59,230 nucleotides of DNA, taken from assembly GCA_016789605.1 (NCBI GenBank), contig JAEUQO010000123.1, positions 1 to 59,230 of the forward strand, read 5' to 3'. The stretch comes from Acidobacteriota bacterium (GTDB lineage Bacteria > Acidobacteriota > Blastocatellia > RBC074). Positions 34,358 through 43,405 of the stretch are shown one piece after another. The notes below the pieces were generated by a model that saw only the letters and a program-made list of their open reading frames with translations, searched no databases and had not been told where the DNA came from. The position numbers were made by a program, and so were the translations under genes. The stretch's first letter is position 1. Every line of letters begins with the position of its first letter.

Positions 34358-37300
34358 ATGAGAATCATGCACAAGCTCTCTCTGCTGGCGCTTAGCCTGC
34401 TACTGAGCCTGGGGTTGGCTTCTGTCTCATTCGGCCAAGCCGTTTACGGCAGCATCTTTGGAAGCGTAACTGACGCGACAGGGGCTGCCGTGCCGAATGC
34501 GACGGTGACGATCACCAATCTCGGCACCAACGCCAGCGAGACCACCAAAACCAATGCGTCGGGCAATTACAATCAAACGCGTCTGATTCCCGGCAAATAC
34601 CGCGTCAAAATCGAAGCGCCGAATTTCAAAGCGGCGGTGATTGATTCCATCGTGGTCAACGTTGATACGGCCTCGCAAACCGACATTACCTTGCAAGCCG
34701 GCGCGGTCAGCGAAGAAGTCACCATCACGGCGGAAGCGCCGCTGCTCAAAACCGACCGCGCGGACGTTGCCACGACGTTTGAATCGCGCCAGGTGACCGA
34801 TTTGCCGATTCTGGATCGCAATTTCACCAAACTGATTTTGCTCACGCCCGGCACGCAACAGTTGCAATGGCAACACGCCGCCAGCGAAAACCCGCAAGGT
34901 TCGACCCAGACGATGGTCAACGGGCAAAGCTTCAGCGGTACGGGCTTCCAACTCGACGGCACCGACAATCGCGATCCGATTCTCGGCATCATCGTCATCA
35001 ACCCCAACTTTGAATCCATCGGCGAGACCAAAGTCACGTCGCAAAATTACGACGCTGAATTTGGCCAGGCCATTGCGGGCGTCGCTTCGGTTTCGACCAA
35101 ATCCGGCACGAACGATTTGCACGGCGCGGCGTTCCTGTTCCGGCAAAACGACATCCTGCAAGCGCGCAATCCCTTTTCGCAGGCGCGCAAAGATTCGCTC
35201 ACGGGCAAATTCATCCCCGATACGCTCAAAAGCCAGTTCGGCGGCGCGGTCGGCGGACGCATCATCAAAGACAAACTCTTTTTCTTTGGCGATTACGAAG
35301 GCTTGCGCAGCAAAACCGGCGGCACACGCCTGCTCAGCGTTCCCACGGCAGCCGCCCGCACAGGTGATCTGAGCGCATACGGCGTCAACATTTTTGACCC
35401 GGCAACCTCGGTCTTTAACGCGCAAGGAGCCCTCGTATCGCGCACGCAATTCGCAGGCAACAAAATTCCGACCGCGCGGTTGTCGGCGCAAGCGCTCAAC
35501 ATTCTGAAATTGATCCCGCTGCCCAACGCGCCGGGACGGTTAAACGGCACAACGGATAATTACGTCGCCTCCGGCATTGAAGGCTTCGACAAAGACAGCT
35601 TCAACGTGCGCATTGATTACAAAGCGTCCGACAAGCTGAGCATGTTCGGTCGGTATAGCTTCGCCGATTTCGCGCGCAATGGTCCGACCGCGTTTGGCGC
35701 TGGCGGCGGCGCCGAATTGGTCTCGCTGGGCGGCGATTCCAAGGTGCGCAATCAAAGCGTCGCCTATGGCTTCGATTACGCCTGGAACGCGACCCTGGTG
35801 ACAGACTTCCGCTTCGGCTTCTTCCGGTACAAGGTCAACGTGTTGCCCTTCGACTATCTGAAGAAAACCGCTGAAGACGCTGGCATTCGCGGCTTGAACA
35901 ACGATGAGTTCAGTTCGGGTCTGTTTGCCGGATTCATTGACGGCAACGGCGGCACGGGCGGCACGAACTTCGGTTCGGGCCTGGGCGTCAACCGCTGCAA
36001 CTGCCCACTGGATCAGGACGAAAACCAGTTCCAGTTCGTCAGCAACACGACGAAATTCGTCGGCAATCACACCTTCAAATTCGGCGTGGACGTGCGCCGC
36101 GCCTACAACCTGCGCGTGCCCAGCGACGTGCATCGTTCGGGTGAATTGAGCTTCAACAACAACCGCACTGCCGGCACGACCGGCGGCACGGGTCTGGGTC
36201 TGGCGACGTTCCTGCTCGGCGACGTGACCAACTTTGGCCGTTACATCAGCTCCAGCACGGACGCGCGCGAACGCCAGTGGCGTCATTTCTATTACGGTCA
36301 GGATGCCTGGCGCGCCAGTCAGAAACTGACGATCAATTACGGCGTGCGGTTGGATGTCATCAACCCGCAATCCATTAACCAGGCGGGCAACGCGGGCTTC
36401 CTGAGCCTGGAAACCGGGCAAATCAGCACCGTCGGCGTCGGCAATACCAAACTGAATGGCAACGTCGAAAACACGCTGAATTTTGCGCCGCGTCTGGCCT
36501 TGTCTTACAAAGTCACCGACAAACTGGTGATCCGCGCGGGCTATGGCCGCAGCTATGACATCGGCGTGTTCGGTTCGGTCTTTGGCCACTCGGTCACGCA
36601 AAACCTGCCGGTGCTCGCCGTGCAACGTGTGGACAACGGTTCGTTCAACCGCGCCTTTAATCTGGCGGACGGCGCACCAGCCTTCACGCAGTTTTTCGGC
36701 CTGGACAAATCGCCCAAAGACCCGACGGCCAAAACCAACACCTCGTTGCCGACCAGCGGTCAATTCTTCCTGCCGAACAACGTGTTTGCGCGCGTGTTGC
36801 CGGATAAAATGCGGCTGCCCAGCGTGGACGCGTACAACGTGACGGTGCAGTATCAGTTGAACAATTCAACGTCGGTCGAAGCCGCCTTTGTCGGCAACAA
36901 AGGCACGCACGTGTTTGCGGGCGACGGCCCGGACCTGAACGTCAATCAGGTGCCGATCACCGGTTACACCCCTGGTCGTAATGGCACGCTGGCGAAACCC
37001 TTCTTCCAGAAATTTGGCTGGACGCAGGACATCGCCTTCTTCTGTAATTGCGCCGACAACCATTACAATTCGCTCCAGCTCAAACTGGACAAACGGTTCT
37101 CGGACGGCTATTCGGTGCTGATGCATTACACGTATCAGGATCAGATTTCGGAAGACGGCGGCTATTTCCCCTTCGATTCGAATCTGAACCGTGGTCCGGC
37201 GGGTTGGCAACGCGATCACAATTTCGTGTTGTCGCAGGTGTATGAATTGCCTATCGGCAAAGGCAAGAAATTGGGCAGCAACTGGTCGAAAACGGCCAAT

Positions 37301-37798
37301 CTGGTGCTCGGCGGTTGGCAGTTCAACTCCAACACGACGATCCAGAGCGGATTGCCCTTCGACAACTGTTTTGATACGAATGGCATTTCCGACACGGGCA
37401 CGTGCCGTCCCAATCAAAACGGCGCGCTGAAAACCGGCGCGTCACGACAAGCCGATGGCACCTTTAAGTTCTTCAATGACCTGAGCGTATTCAGCGCGCC
37501 AGCGGTGGGCACGTTCGGCAACCAGAAACGCAACAGCCTGCGCGGCCCGAACTATTGGCGTACGGACGCGTCGCTGTTCAAGAAATTCATCATCTCGGAA
37601 ACGAAGCATCTGGAATTCCGCATCGAATCCGTGAACTTCTTCAACCACGTCAACCTGGGCAATCCCGATGGATTTATCGGCAGCTTCAGCGGTGGCAGAC
37701 TCAATCCGAGCGGCGGCGCGGGCACGATCAATTCGACGGCCTATTTCGGCTCCGATCCGCAACGGAATTTCCAGTTCGCGCTCAAGTTCAAATTCTAA
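34358..37798 (+). CDS. Oar-like TonB-dependent receptor
   Basis: The start at ATG 34358 has AGGAGG seven bases upstream. The 1146-residue protein has a signal peptide (LSLLALSLLLSLGLASVSFG), then a carboxypeptidase-regulatory-like domain (about 30-115, GSIFGSVTDATGAAVPNATVTI). A plug-like region follows with VTDLPILDRNFTKLILLTPG. The rest is a large beta-barrel with many aromatic strand ends, closing with FALKFKF. This is the Oar-like family of outer-membrane transporters, very abundant in Acidobacteriota. With the two glycosidases and the sugar transporter after it, it likely imports oligosaccharide. It is 48 percent antiparallel-strand in look, but no substrate can be read from sequence. 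Confidence 0.92.
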   Translation: MRIMHKLSLLALSLLLSLGLASVSFGQAVYGSIFGSVTDATGAAVPNATVTITNLGTNASETTKTNASGNYNQTRLIPGKYRVKIEAPNFKAAVIDSIVVNVDTASQTDITLQAGAVSEEVTITAEAPLLKTDRADVATTFESRQVTDLPILDRNFTKLILLTPGTQQLQWQHAASENPQGSTQTMVNGQSFSGTGFQLDGTDNRDPILGIIVINPNFESIGETKVTSQNYDAEFGQAIAGVASVSTKSGTNDLHGAAFLFRQNDILQARNPFSQARKDSLTGKFIPDTLKSQFGGAVGGRIIKDKLFFFGDYEGLRSKTGGTRLLSVPTAAARTGDLSAYGVNIFDPATSVFNAQGALVSRTQFAGNKIPTARLSAQALNILKLIPLPNAPGRLNGTTDNYVASGIEGFDKDSFNVRIDYKASDKLSMFGRYSFADFARNGPTAFGAGGGAELVSLGGDSKVRNQSVAYGFDYAWNATLVTDFRFGFFRYKVNVLPFDYLKKTAEDAGIRGLNNDEFSSGLFAGFIDGNGGTGGTNFGSGLGVNRCNCPLDQDENQFQFVSNTTKFVGNHTFKFGVDVRRAYNLRVPSDVHRSGELSFNNNRTAGTTGGTGLGLATFLLGDVTNFGRYISSSTDARERQWRHFYYGQDAWRASQKLTINYGVRLDVINPQSINQAGNAGFLSLETGQISTVGVGNTKLNGNVENTLNFAPRLALSYKVTDKLVIRAGYGRSYDIGVFGSVFGHSVTQNLPVLAVQRVDNGSFNRAFNLADGAPAFTQFFGLDKSPKDPTAKTNTSLPTSGQFFLPNNVFARVLPDKMRLPSVDAYNVTVQYQLNNSTSVEAAFVGNKGTHVFAGDGPDLNVNQVPITGYTPGRNGTLAKPFFQKFGWTQDIAFFCNCADNHYNSLQLKLDKRFSDGYSVLMHYTYQDQISEDGGYFPFDSNLNRGPAGWQRDHNFVLSQVYELPIGKGKKLGSNWSKTANLVLGGWQFNSNTTIQSGLPFDNCFDTNGISDTGTCRPNQNGALKTGASRQADGTFKFFNDLSVFSAPAVGTFGNQKRNSLRGPNYWRTDASLFKKFIISETKHLEFRIESVNFFNHVNLGNPDGFIGSFSGGRLNPSGGAGTINSTAYFGSDPQRNFQFALKFKF

Positions 37799-37866
37799 CG
37801 AGCCGCGAACCATTCATCGTCAGCCACTGGCACACGTCGGTTGCTGATATTTTGATGACACTTGTC

Positions 37867-37898
37867 GGGGAGCTTTACCCAAAGCTCCCCCTTTTTTG
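37867..37898 (+). terminator. Rho-independent terminator after the TonB receptor
   Basis: GGGGAGCTTT (37867-37876) and AAAGCTCCCC (37881-37890) form a perfect stem with a 4-base loop, followed by a run of six T. It separates the receptor from the glycosidase gene, so those downstream may need another promoter or read-through. Confidence 0.9.
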
Positions 37899-37931
37899 TG
37901 CCGCCGCCGGGCGGCGTTTTCGCTCATTGCT

Positions 37932-38957
37932 ATGCCCTGGTTTCCACACAACAAATACCTTTGGGATTTCTGGTTCGCGCGCCAAGACGGCGAATTGCAT
38001 GCCTTTTACCTGCAAGCAGAACAAGCAGAGTGTCACTTCAATCCTGACCTCAGACACAACTGCTCTGCCATCGGTCACGCGGTGCTGACGCCGTATGGCT
38101 GGCGCGAAATGGCGGCTCCGGCGCTGACCAGAAACACTGGCCGCGCGTGGGACAACCTTTCACTCTGGACGGGCAGCATTGCGCGCGATCCAGTTACGGA
38201 AGCGCACTTTTTGTTTTATACCGCGCGCCAACAAGAAGACCCTGCGCGCTGGACGCCCAGCGAATGGCAACGCCCGCAACAAATCGGACTGGCCGTCTCA
38301 CGCGACCTGCTCACCTGGGAACGAGTCGGGCGCACGCCGGTAATTGCCAATCCGGGGCGACAAATCGGGCTGGATGGCGTGGCGTGGCGCGACCCATATG
38401 TCATCCCTGACGAACGCGGCGGTTGGTTGGCGTTCATCTGTGCGCGCTTGAATCCTGAAGACCGTCAAAATTCCGAGTTCGGCACCGACGCAGGCGCAGT
38501 CATCGCCTGGCTGAAATCCGCCTCGCTCGACAACTGGGATTGTTACCAAACGCGCAGGCTGGTGACCTCTGACGAGTTCTACCAAATGGAAGTGCCGCAA
38601 GTGTTCTGGCGGCGTTTCGCCCACGGCAAACGCTTTTATCTGATTTTCTGTGCGCAGGAAAAAGATTGTTCGCGCGCGCGACGCCAGCGCGTCAGCGCAG
38701 ACCAATGCCGCACAGGCACTTATTACCTGATGTCGGATTTGCTGCCGTTCGCTGAGCAGGACGTTCCCCAACTGACTGGCTCGGCGCGTTTGCTAACCGA
38801 AGGCTGGTATGCCGGGCGCTTGCTCGATCCGGAAACGGCAGCAACGCCGATGTTCTTTGGCTTTCAATGGGCCGATGAAGCGGGACGTTTTGTCGGCGGC
38901 ATTTCCGATCCGATGCCTGTGCAATTCAACGAAGATGGCTCCATTTCATTGACCTAA
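37932..38957 (+). CDS. Five-bladed beta-propeller glycosidase (GH32/GH68/GH43-like)
   Basis: I choose ATG 37932 because the in-frame TTG upstream lies in the terminator. The 341-residue protein opens with FPHNKYLWDFWFARQDGELH, followed by HAFYLQA and AIGHAVL. Acidic strand positions of the propeller appear in NLSLWTGSIARDP, VAWRDPYV and EFYQMEVPQVF. These fit the three carboxylates of GH-J and related propeller enzymes that act on fructosides. No signal peptide is seen, so it is likely cytoplasmic. It precedes the GH13 gene by 33 bp. The exact GH family is uncertain. Confidence 0.7.
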   Translation: MPWFPHNKYLWDFWFARQDGELHAFYLQAEQAECHFNPDLRHNCSAIGHAVLTPYGWREMAAPALTRNTGRAWDNLSLWTGSIARDPVTEAHFLFYTARQQEDPARWTPSEWQRPQQIGLAVSRDLLTWERVGRTPVIANPGRQIGLDGVAWRDPYVIPDERGGWLAFICARLNPEDRQNSEFGTDAGAVIAWLKSASLDNWDCYQTRRLVTSDEFYQMEVPQVFWRRFAHGKRFYLIFCAQEKDCSRARRQRVSADQCRTGTYYLMSDLLPFAEQDVPQLTGSARLLTEGWYAGRLLDPETAATPMFFGFQWADEAGRFVGGISDPMPVQFNEDGSISLT

Positions 38958-38990
38958 CCGCACGACTGTTTCGCCAACCGGGAGGATTTT

Positions 38991-40922
38991 GTGACAAACA
39001 GACATTCGCTTTTGTTACGCGCAAGCTGGCTGTTACCGCTTGTTTGCGGCGTCGCCGTTTTTGTCGCCTGGCCGTCAATGGCTGCGCGACGGGTGACGTT
39101 GGCTCCCGAAGTCTTCAAAGTCGAGCCGCCAAACTGGTGGGCCGGTCACAGCATCGGCGCTGCCGGCAATCCGTTGCGGGTGTTGGTGCGCGGACGCAAC
39201 CTGCACGGCGCAAAAGTCACGGCCAAATCCGGCATCTCTGTCAGCCGCATCAACATCAACGACGCCGGAACGTATCTTTTTGCCGATCTGACCATCAGCA
39301 AATCGCTCAAGCCGGGCCAGTATCCGCTCACCATCACAACCCAAGCGAGCAGCGTCGTGGCGCCGTTTGAAATCGCGGCGGCGTTGCCACGACAAGGCAA
39401 CTTTCAGGGCTTCACGCAGGATGACGTGATTTACCTGATCATGCCGGATCGGTTTGCCAACGGAGATGCGGCGAATGACGATCCCGCCGTCTCAAAAGGA
39501 TTGTTTGACCGCGCCAAACCGCGCCGCTATCACGGCGGAGATTTGCAAGGCGTCATCAATCGGTTGCCCTATCTGAAAGAGCTGGGCGTGACCGCGCTCT
39601 GGCTGAATCCGATTTACGACAACAACAATCAGCTCGACACCAAAGAAACCGACAATGGCGAACCGTCAACCGGCTATCACGGTTATGGCGCAGTGGATTT
39701 TTATGCCGTCGAAGAGCATTTCGGCGATTTGGCCAAATTGCGCGAACTCGTCGCCAAAGCGCACGCGCTCGGTTTGAAAGTCATTCAGGATCAGGTGGCG
39801 AACCACTGCGGCCCGTATCATCCCTGGGTCAAGGATTCGCCGACGCCAACCTGGTTCAATGGCACGGAAACCAATCACCTTGACGAAAACTGGCAAACGC
39901 AATTGCTGCGCGATCCGCACGTCCCCGCCGAGTGGCTGAAACCGGTTTTGGACGGCTGGTTTGTCAACCTTTTGCCAGATTTGAATCAGAACGATCCCGA
40001 AGCAGCACGCTACATCATTCAAAATACGCTGTGGTGGTTGGGCGCGACCGGGATGGATGCCATACGGCAAGACACATTGCCGTATGTGCCGCGCAAGTTC
40101 TGGCATCAGTGGATGACTGCGATCAAGCGCGAATATCCCAACGTCAACGTAGTGGGCGAAACCCTGGATGGAAACCCCGCGCAGGTTTCGTTCTTTCAAG
40201 GCGGCGTCAAACGCTGGGACGGCGTGGATTCCAAGATTGATACGGAGTTCGATTACCCGCTGTATTACGCCGTTCGCGATGTGTTCGCCAAAGGGCAATC
40301 CACCAAACGACTGGCCGAAATTCTCAGTCAGGATCACCTTTACCCAAATGCCGACGCGCTGGTGACGTTGCTTGGCTCACACGATGTACCGCGGTTTATG
40401 AATGAACCGGGCGCAAACGCGGCAGGGTTGAAACTGGCGTTCGCGTTTTTGCTGACAACGCGCGGCACGCCCCAGTTGTATTACGGCGACGAAATCGCCA
40501 TGCGCGGCGGCAACGATCCTGACAATCGCCGTGACTTTCCCGGCGGCTGGAACGGCGACGCACGCAACGCCTTTGATCCAGCCGGGCGCAACGCCGAAGA
40601 AAACGACGTCTTTGAGCACGTCAAAAAGCTGTTGCGATTGCGCCAGGAACTGGAGCCATTGCGGCGCGGCGCGTTGTTGCATTTGATGCTCAACCATCAG
40701 ACCTACGGCTTTGCACGGCTGACTGCGACCAAAACCATCGTTGTCGTAATCAACAACAACCCGCAAGCCGAAGCCATCGAATTCGGTTTGCCTGCGGAGT
40801 TGCGCCTGGCTGACGGCACGGTGCTGCGCAACCTTTTGGGTTCGGGCCCGGCAGTAAAAGTCGAAAACAGCAAACTGAAATTCACGCTTGATGGCAAAGC
40901 CACCGTCATTCTGTCGCAGTGA
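38991..40922 (+). CDS. Exported GH13 cyclomaltodextrinase/neopullulanase-like enzyme
   Basis: GTG 38991 has GGAGG seven bases upstream. The 643-residue enzyme has a signal peptide (LLLRASWLLPLVCGVAVFVAW). Then comes a cyclomaltodextrinase N-terminal domain starting VEPPNWWAGHSI, and the GH13 barrel. Conserved regions are DQVANHCG (region I), GMDAIRQDTLPYV with the nucleophile Asp (region II), VVGETLDG with the acid Glu (region III) and LLGSHDVPRF (region IV). A C-terminal beta domain ends at about 643. This is the SusA-like neopullulanase arrangement. It likely cuts maltodextrins or cyclodextrins in the periplasm after import by the receptor. Confidence 0.92.
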   Translation: MTNRHSLLLRASWLLPLVCGVAVFVAWPSMAARRVTLAPEVFKVEPPNWWAGHSIGAAGNPLRVLVRGRNLHGAKVTAKSGISVSRININDAGTYLFADLTISKSLKPGQYPLTITTQASSVVAPFEIAAALPRQGNFQGFTQDDVIYLIMPDRFANGDAANDDPAVSKGLFDRAKPRRYHGGDLQGVINRLPYLKELGVTALWLNPIYDNNNQLDTKETDNGEPSTGYHGYGAVDFYAVEEHFGDLAKLRELVAKAHALGLKVIQDQVANHCGPYHPWVKDSPTPTWFNGTETNHLDENWQTQLLRDPHVPAEWLKPVLDGWFVNLLPDLNQNDPEAARYIIQNTLWWLGATGMDAIRQDTLPYVPRKFWHQWMTAIKREYPNVNVVGETLDGNPAQVSFFQGGVKRWDGVDSKIDTEFDYPLYYAVRDVFAKGQSTKRLAEILSQDHLYPNADALVTLLGSHDVPRFMNEPGANAAGLKLAFAFLLTTRGTPQLYYGDEIAMRGGNDPDNRRDFPGGWNGDARNAFDPAGRNAEENDVFEHVKKLLRLRQELEPLRRGALLHLMLNHQTYGFARLTATKTIVVVINNNPQAEAIEFGLPAELRLADGTVLRNLLGSGPAVKVENSKLKFTLDGKATVILSQ

Positions 40923-40954
40923 AGAACCGTCAATAAATTTCTGGAGAGACCCCC

Positions 40955-42316
40955 ATGACCATCAATCGCGCACCGAAGCAAAAACCGCACCTGTCGTTTT
41001 GGCAAATCTGGAACATGAGTTTCGGATTTCTGGGCATTCAATACGGGTTCGGTTTGCAACAGGCGAATCTGAGCCCGATCTTTCGCTACCTTCAGGCCGA
41101 CGAAGCCAAATTGCCGGTGTTATGGCTGGCGGGACCGATTACCGGTTTGCTGATTCAACCGTTGATTGGCGCCATCAGCGATGGCACGTGGACGCGGTTC
41201 GGACGGCGCAAACCGTTTCTCTTGTTGGGTGCGTTGACGGGCAGCATTGCGGTGATGCTGATGCCCTATTCGCCTGTGTTGTGGGTGGCGGTCGGATTGT
41301 TCTGGATTCTCGACGCCGCGATGAATACCGCGCAAGAACCCTATCGCGCCCTGGTGGGCGACAAACTCAACGACCAGCAACGCGCAGTCGGCTTTTCGGT
41401 GCAGACATTTATGATCGGGGCCGGGCAGATTCTGGCTGGTTTGATGCCGCTGATTTTGCTGAGCCTGGGCATTTCAGCAGACACGCAAGACGGCAAAGCC
41501 ATCCCCGACATCGTGAAATATTCTTTCGTCATCGGAGTCGCGGCCATGATTTTGACCGTCCTCTGGACGCTGTGGAAAACGGACGAGTATCCGCCGGAAG
41601 ACCTGGAGCAATTTCGCGCCGAAGCCGCCCGCCGAGGTGGCGTGCTCAGCAAACTGTTCAGCATCTTCAGCGACATTTTTGCGGCGCTCAAAGAAATGCC
41701 CAAAGGCGTACGGCAAATCTGGTGGGTCAAATTATTCACCTGGTACGGAATGCCGTTGATGTGGCAATACCTGGCGCTTTCGATTGCGCGGCATTGTTAC
41801 AACGCGCCGACGCCGGAATCGCCCGGCTTTGCCGAAGGCACGGCCAAAATGGGCTTGGCAATGACCGTGATGAACATCACCACGGTCGTGATGTCGTTTA
41901 TCATTCCTTCGGTCGTGTATCGGCTGGGCACGCGCATGACGTATGCCCTCTTTCTGGCGCTGGGTGGATTGGGCTTTATTTCAATGCTCTTTACCAATTC
42001 CATCACCTTTGTGATGGCCGGTATGGTAGGCGTCGGCATTGGCTGGTCGGCGATTTTGACGATTCCCTTTATCATCACCACCAAGATTGTGCCGCCCGCG
42101 CGCACCGGGGTTTATATGGGAATCCTCAACGCGTTCATCTGCATTCCGCAAATTCTGGAAATGCTGACCGTTGGACTCTATTACGACAAACTGCTGGGCG
42201 GCGACGCACGCAACGCAATTGTGCTGGCGGGCATTTGCATGGTTTTGGGCGCAGTATCCTGCCTGTTTATTTCCAAAGAGGTTGAAACCGGCGCGGAAAC
42301 TCCGGCAAGAACTTAA
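40955..42316 (+). CDS. Sugar MFS transporter (SLC45/GPH-like)
   Basis: This 453-residue protein has twelve predicted helices. It starts with LSFWQIWNMSFGFLGIQYGF and has the SLC45-type motif GAISDGTWTRFGRRKPFLLLG in the first cytoplasmic loop. RDxxxG-like and other MFS signatures appear in the later half. SLC45 and bacterial relatives take up sucrose or maltose with protons. It directly follows the GH13 gene by 32 bp on the same strand, so it probably imports the sugar released by that enzyme. Specificity is not certain. Confidence 0.88.
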   Translation: MTINRAPKQKPHLSFWQIWNMSFGFLGIQYGFGLQQANLSPIFRYLQADEAKLPVLWLAGPITGLLIQPLIGAISDGTWTRFGRRKPFLLLGALTGSIAVMLMPYSPVLWVAVGLFWILDAAMNTAQEPYRALVGDKLNDQQRAVGFSVQTFMIGAGQILAGLMPLILLSLGISADTQDGKAIPDIVKYSFVIGVAAMILTVLWTLWKTDEYPPEDLEQFRAEAARRGGVLSKLFSIFSDIFAALKEMPKGVRQIWWVKLFTWYGMPLMWQYLALSIARHCYNAPTPESPGFAEGTAKMGLAMTVMNITTVVMSFIIPSVVYRLGTRMTYALFLALGGLGFISMLFTNSITFVMAGMVGVGIGWSAILTIPFIITTKIVPPARTGVYMGILNAFICIPQILEMLTVGLYYDKLLGGDARNAIVLAGICMVLGAVSCLFISKEVETGAETPART

Positions 42317-42351
42317 GGCCAAAGATCACCTGGCTCACAATTGGTTTTGTC

Positions 42352-43374
42352 ATGATGAAACGATGTGTAATTTTCAGTGTGCTGCTGTGCTGGCTGGCAA
42401 CGGCGGCGCTGGCGCAAGAGCAGCCCGAAACACAGGCGGCGGCGTTGGCGGCGGCGCGCGCGCTGATCAACGAAGGCAATGCCAAAGCCGCTCTGGCCAA
42501 ATTGCAGGCGCGACCTGATGCCAAGGAAGTTCCGGTGACGTACCTGTTGGGCATTGCACACTATCACGCGGGCGAATTGTCGCGCGCCATCGAATTGCTG
42601 ACGCCAGTCGTCAATCAACTGCCGCAGGATTCCGCCGACTGGCGCGAAGGCGTGCAAACACTTGGCCTGGCACGCTATCTGGCCGGCCATATGGCAGAAG
42701 CGATTCCCTATCTGGAAAAAACGCGCGCCTGGGCAGGAGAAAACAACGAACTGACGTATGCGCTGGGAATGGCCTACATACAGACGCGACAACCTGCCCA
42801 GGGGCGTGCGAATCTGGCGCGGATGTTTCGCGTTGCGCCTGAATCAGCGGCGGCGCATCTGGTCACAGCACAGATGATGATTCGTCTGGAGTTTGAAGAA
42901 TTCGCCGAAGCCGAATTGAAACAAGCCATTGAAAAAGACCCCAAGCTGCCGCAAGCGCATTACCTGCTCGGCCAGATGGCCATTTACCGCGCGCGTTATG
43001 ACGAAGGCGTCAGTTTGCTGACGCAGGAACTGGCATTGAATCCGGGCAATGCAATGGCCTATTACAAACTCGGCGATGCCTATACGCGCCAGTTGAAATG
43101 GGATGAAGCGATTCCGGCGCTGCAAAAGTCCGTCTGGCTGAATCCGTATTACAGCGGCCCGTACATCCTGCTTGGCAAGTCGTATCTGAAGAAAAAGAAT
43201 TTCGCCACCGCGGAAGGCATGCTCAAACGCGCGATTCAGTTCGACCCAAACAACAAATCAGCGCATTACCTGTTGGGACAGTTGTATCAGCAAACCGGGC
43301 GCGCCGAAGACGCCAAACGCGAATTGGCGCTGGCCGAAAAGCTGCAAAACAACCTCGATAAAATCGAACCGTAA
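42352..43374 (+). CDS. Exported TPR protein
   Basis: This 340-residue protein begins with a signal peptide (CVIFSVLLCWLATAALAQ) and continues with about eight tetratricopeptide repeats. Examples are ALINEGNAKAALAKLQARPD, AHYLLGQMAIYRARYDEGVS and MAYYKLGDAYTRQLKWDEAI. It is shorter than the TPR protein at 27555 but of similar design and is likewise followed by a CRTAC1-family gene (32 bp). It probably serves as a periplasmic binding scaffold. Confidence 0.85.
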   Translation: MMKRCVIFSVLLCWLATAALAQEQPETQAAALAAARALINEGNAKAALAKLQARPDAKEVPVTYLLGIAHYHAGELSRAIELLTPVVNQLPQDSADWREGVQTLGLARYLAGHMAEAIPYLEKTRAWAGENNELTYALGMAYIQTRQPAQGRANLARMFRVAPESAAAHLVTAQMMIRLEFEEFAEAELKQAIEKDPKLPQAHYLLGQMAIYRARYDEGVSLLTQELALNPGNAMAYYKLGDAYTRQLKWDEAIPALQKSVWLNPYYSGPYILLGKSYLKKKNFATAEGMLKRAIQFDPNNKSAHYLLGQLYQQTGRAEDAKRELALAEKLQNNLDKIEP

Positions 43375-43405
43375 GCCGCTCGGCTGACGGCAGGCAAGAC
43401 ACGCA

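Noticed and set aside
35540..36763. Long minus-strand open frame of 407 codons
   Set aside because: It lies wholly antisense to the TonB receptor gene, is rich in Arg, Gly and Val as GC-rich antisense frames are, and has no recognisable domain.
40888..42285. Plus-strand open frame of 465 codons overlapping the MFS transporter
   Set aside because: Out of frame with the transporter, with basic low-complexity translation and no membrane helices; the transporter frame is far better supported.
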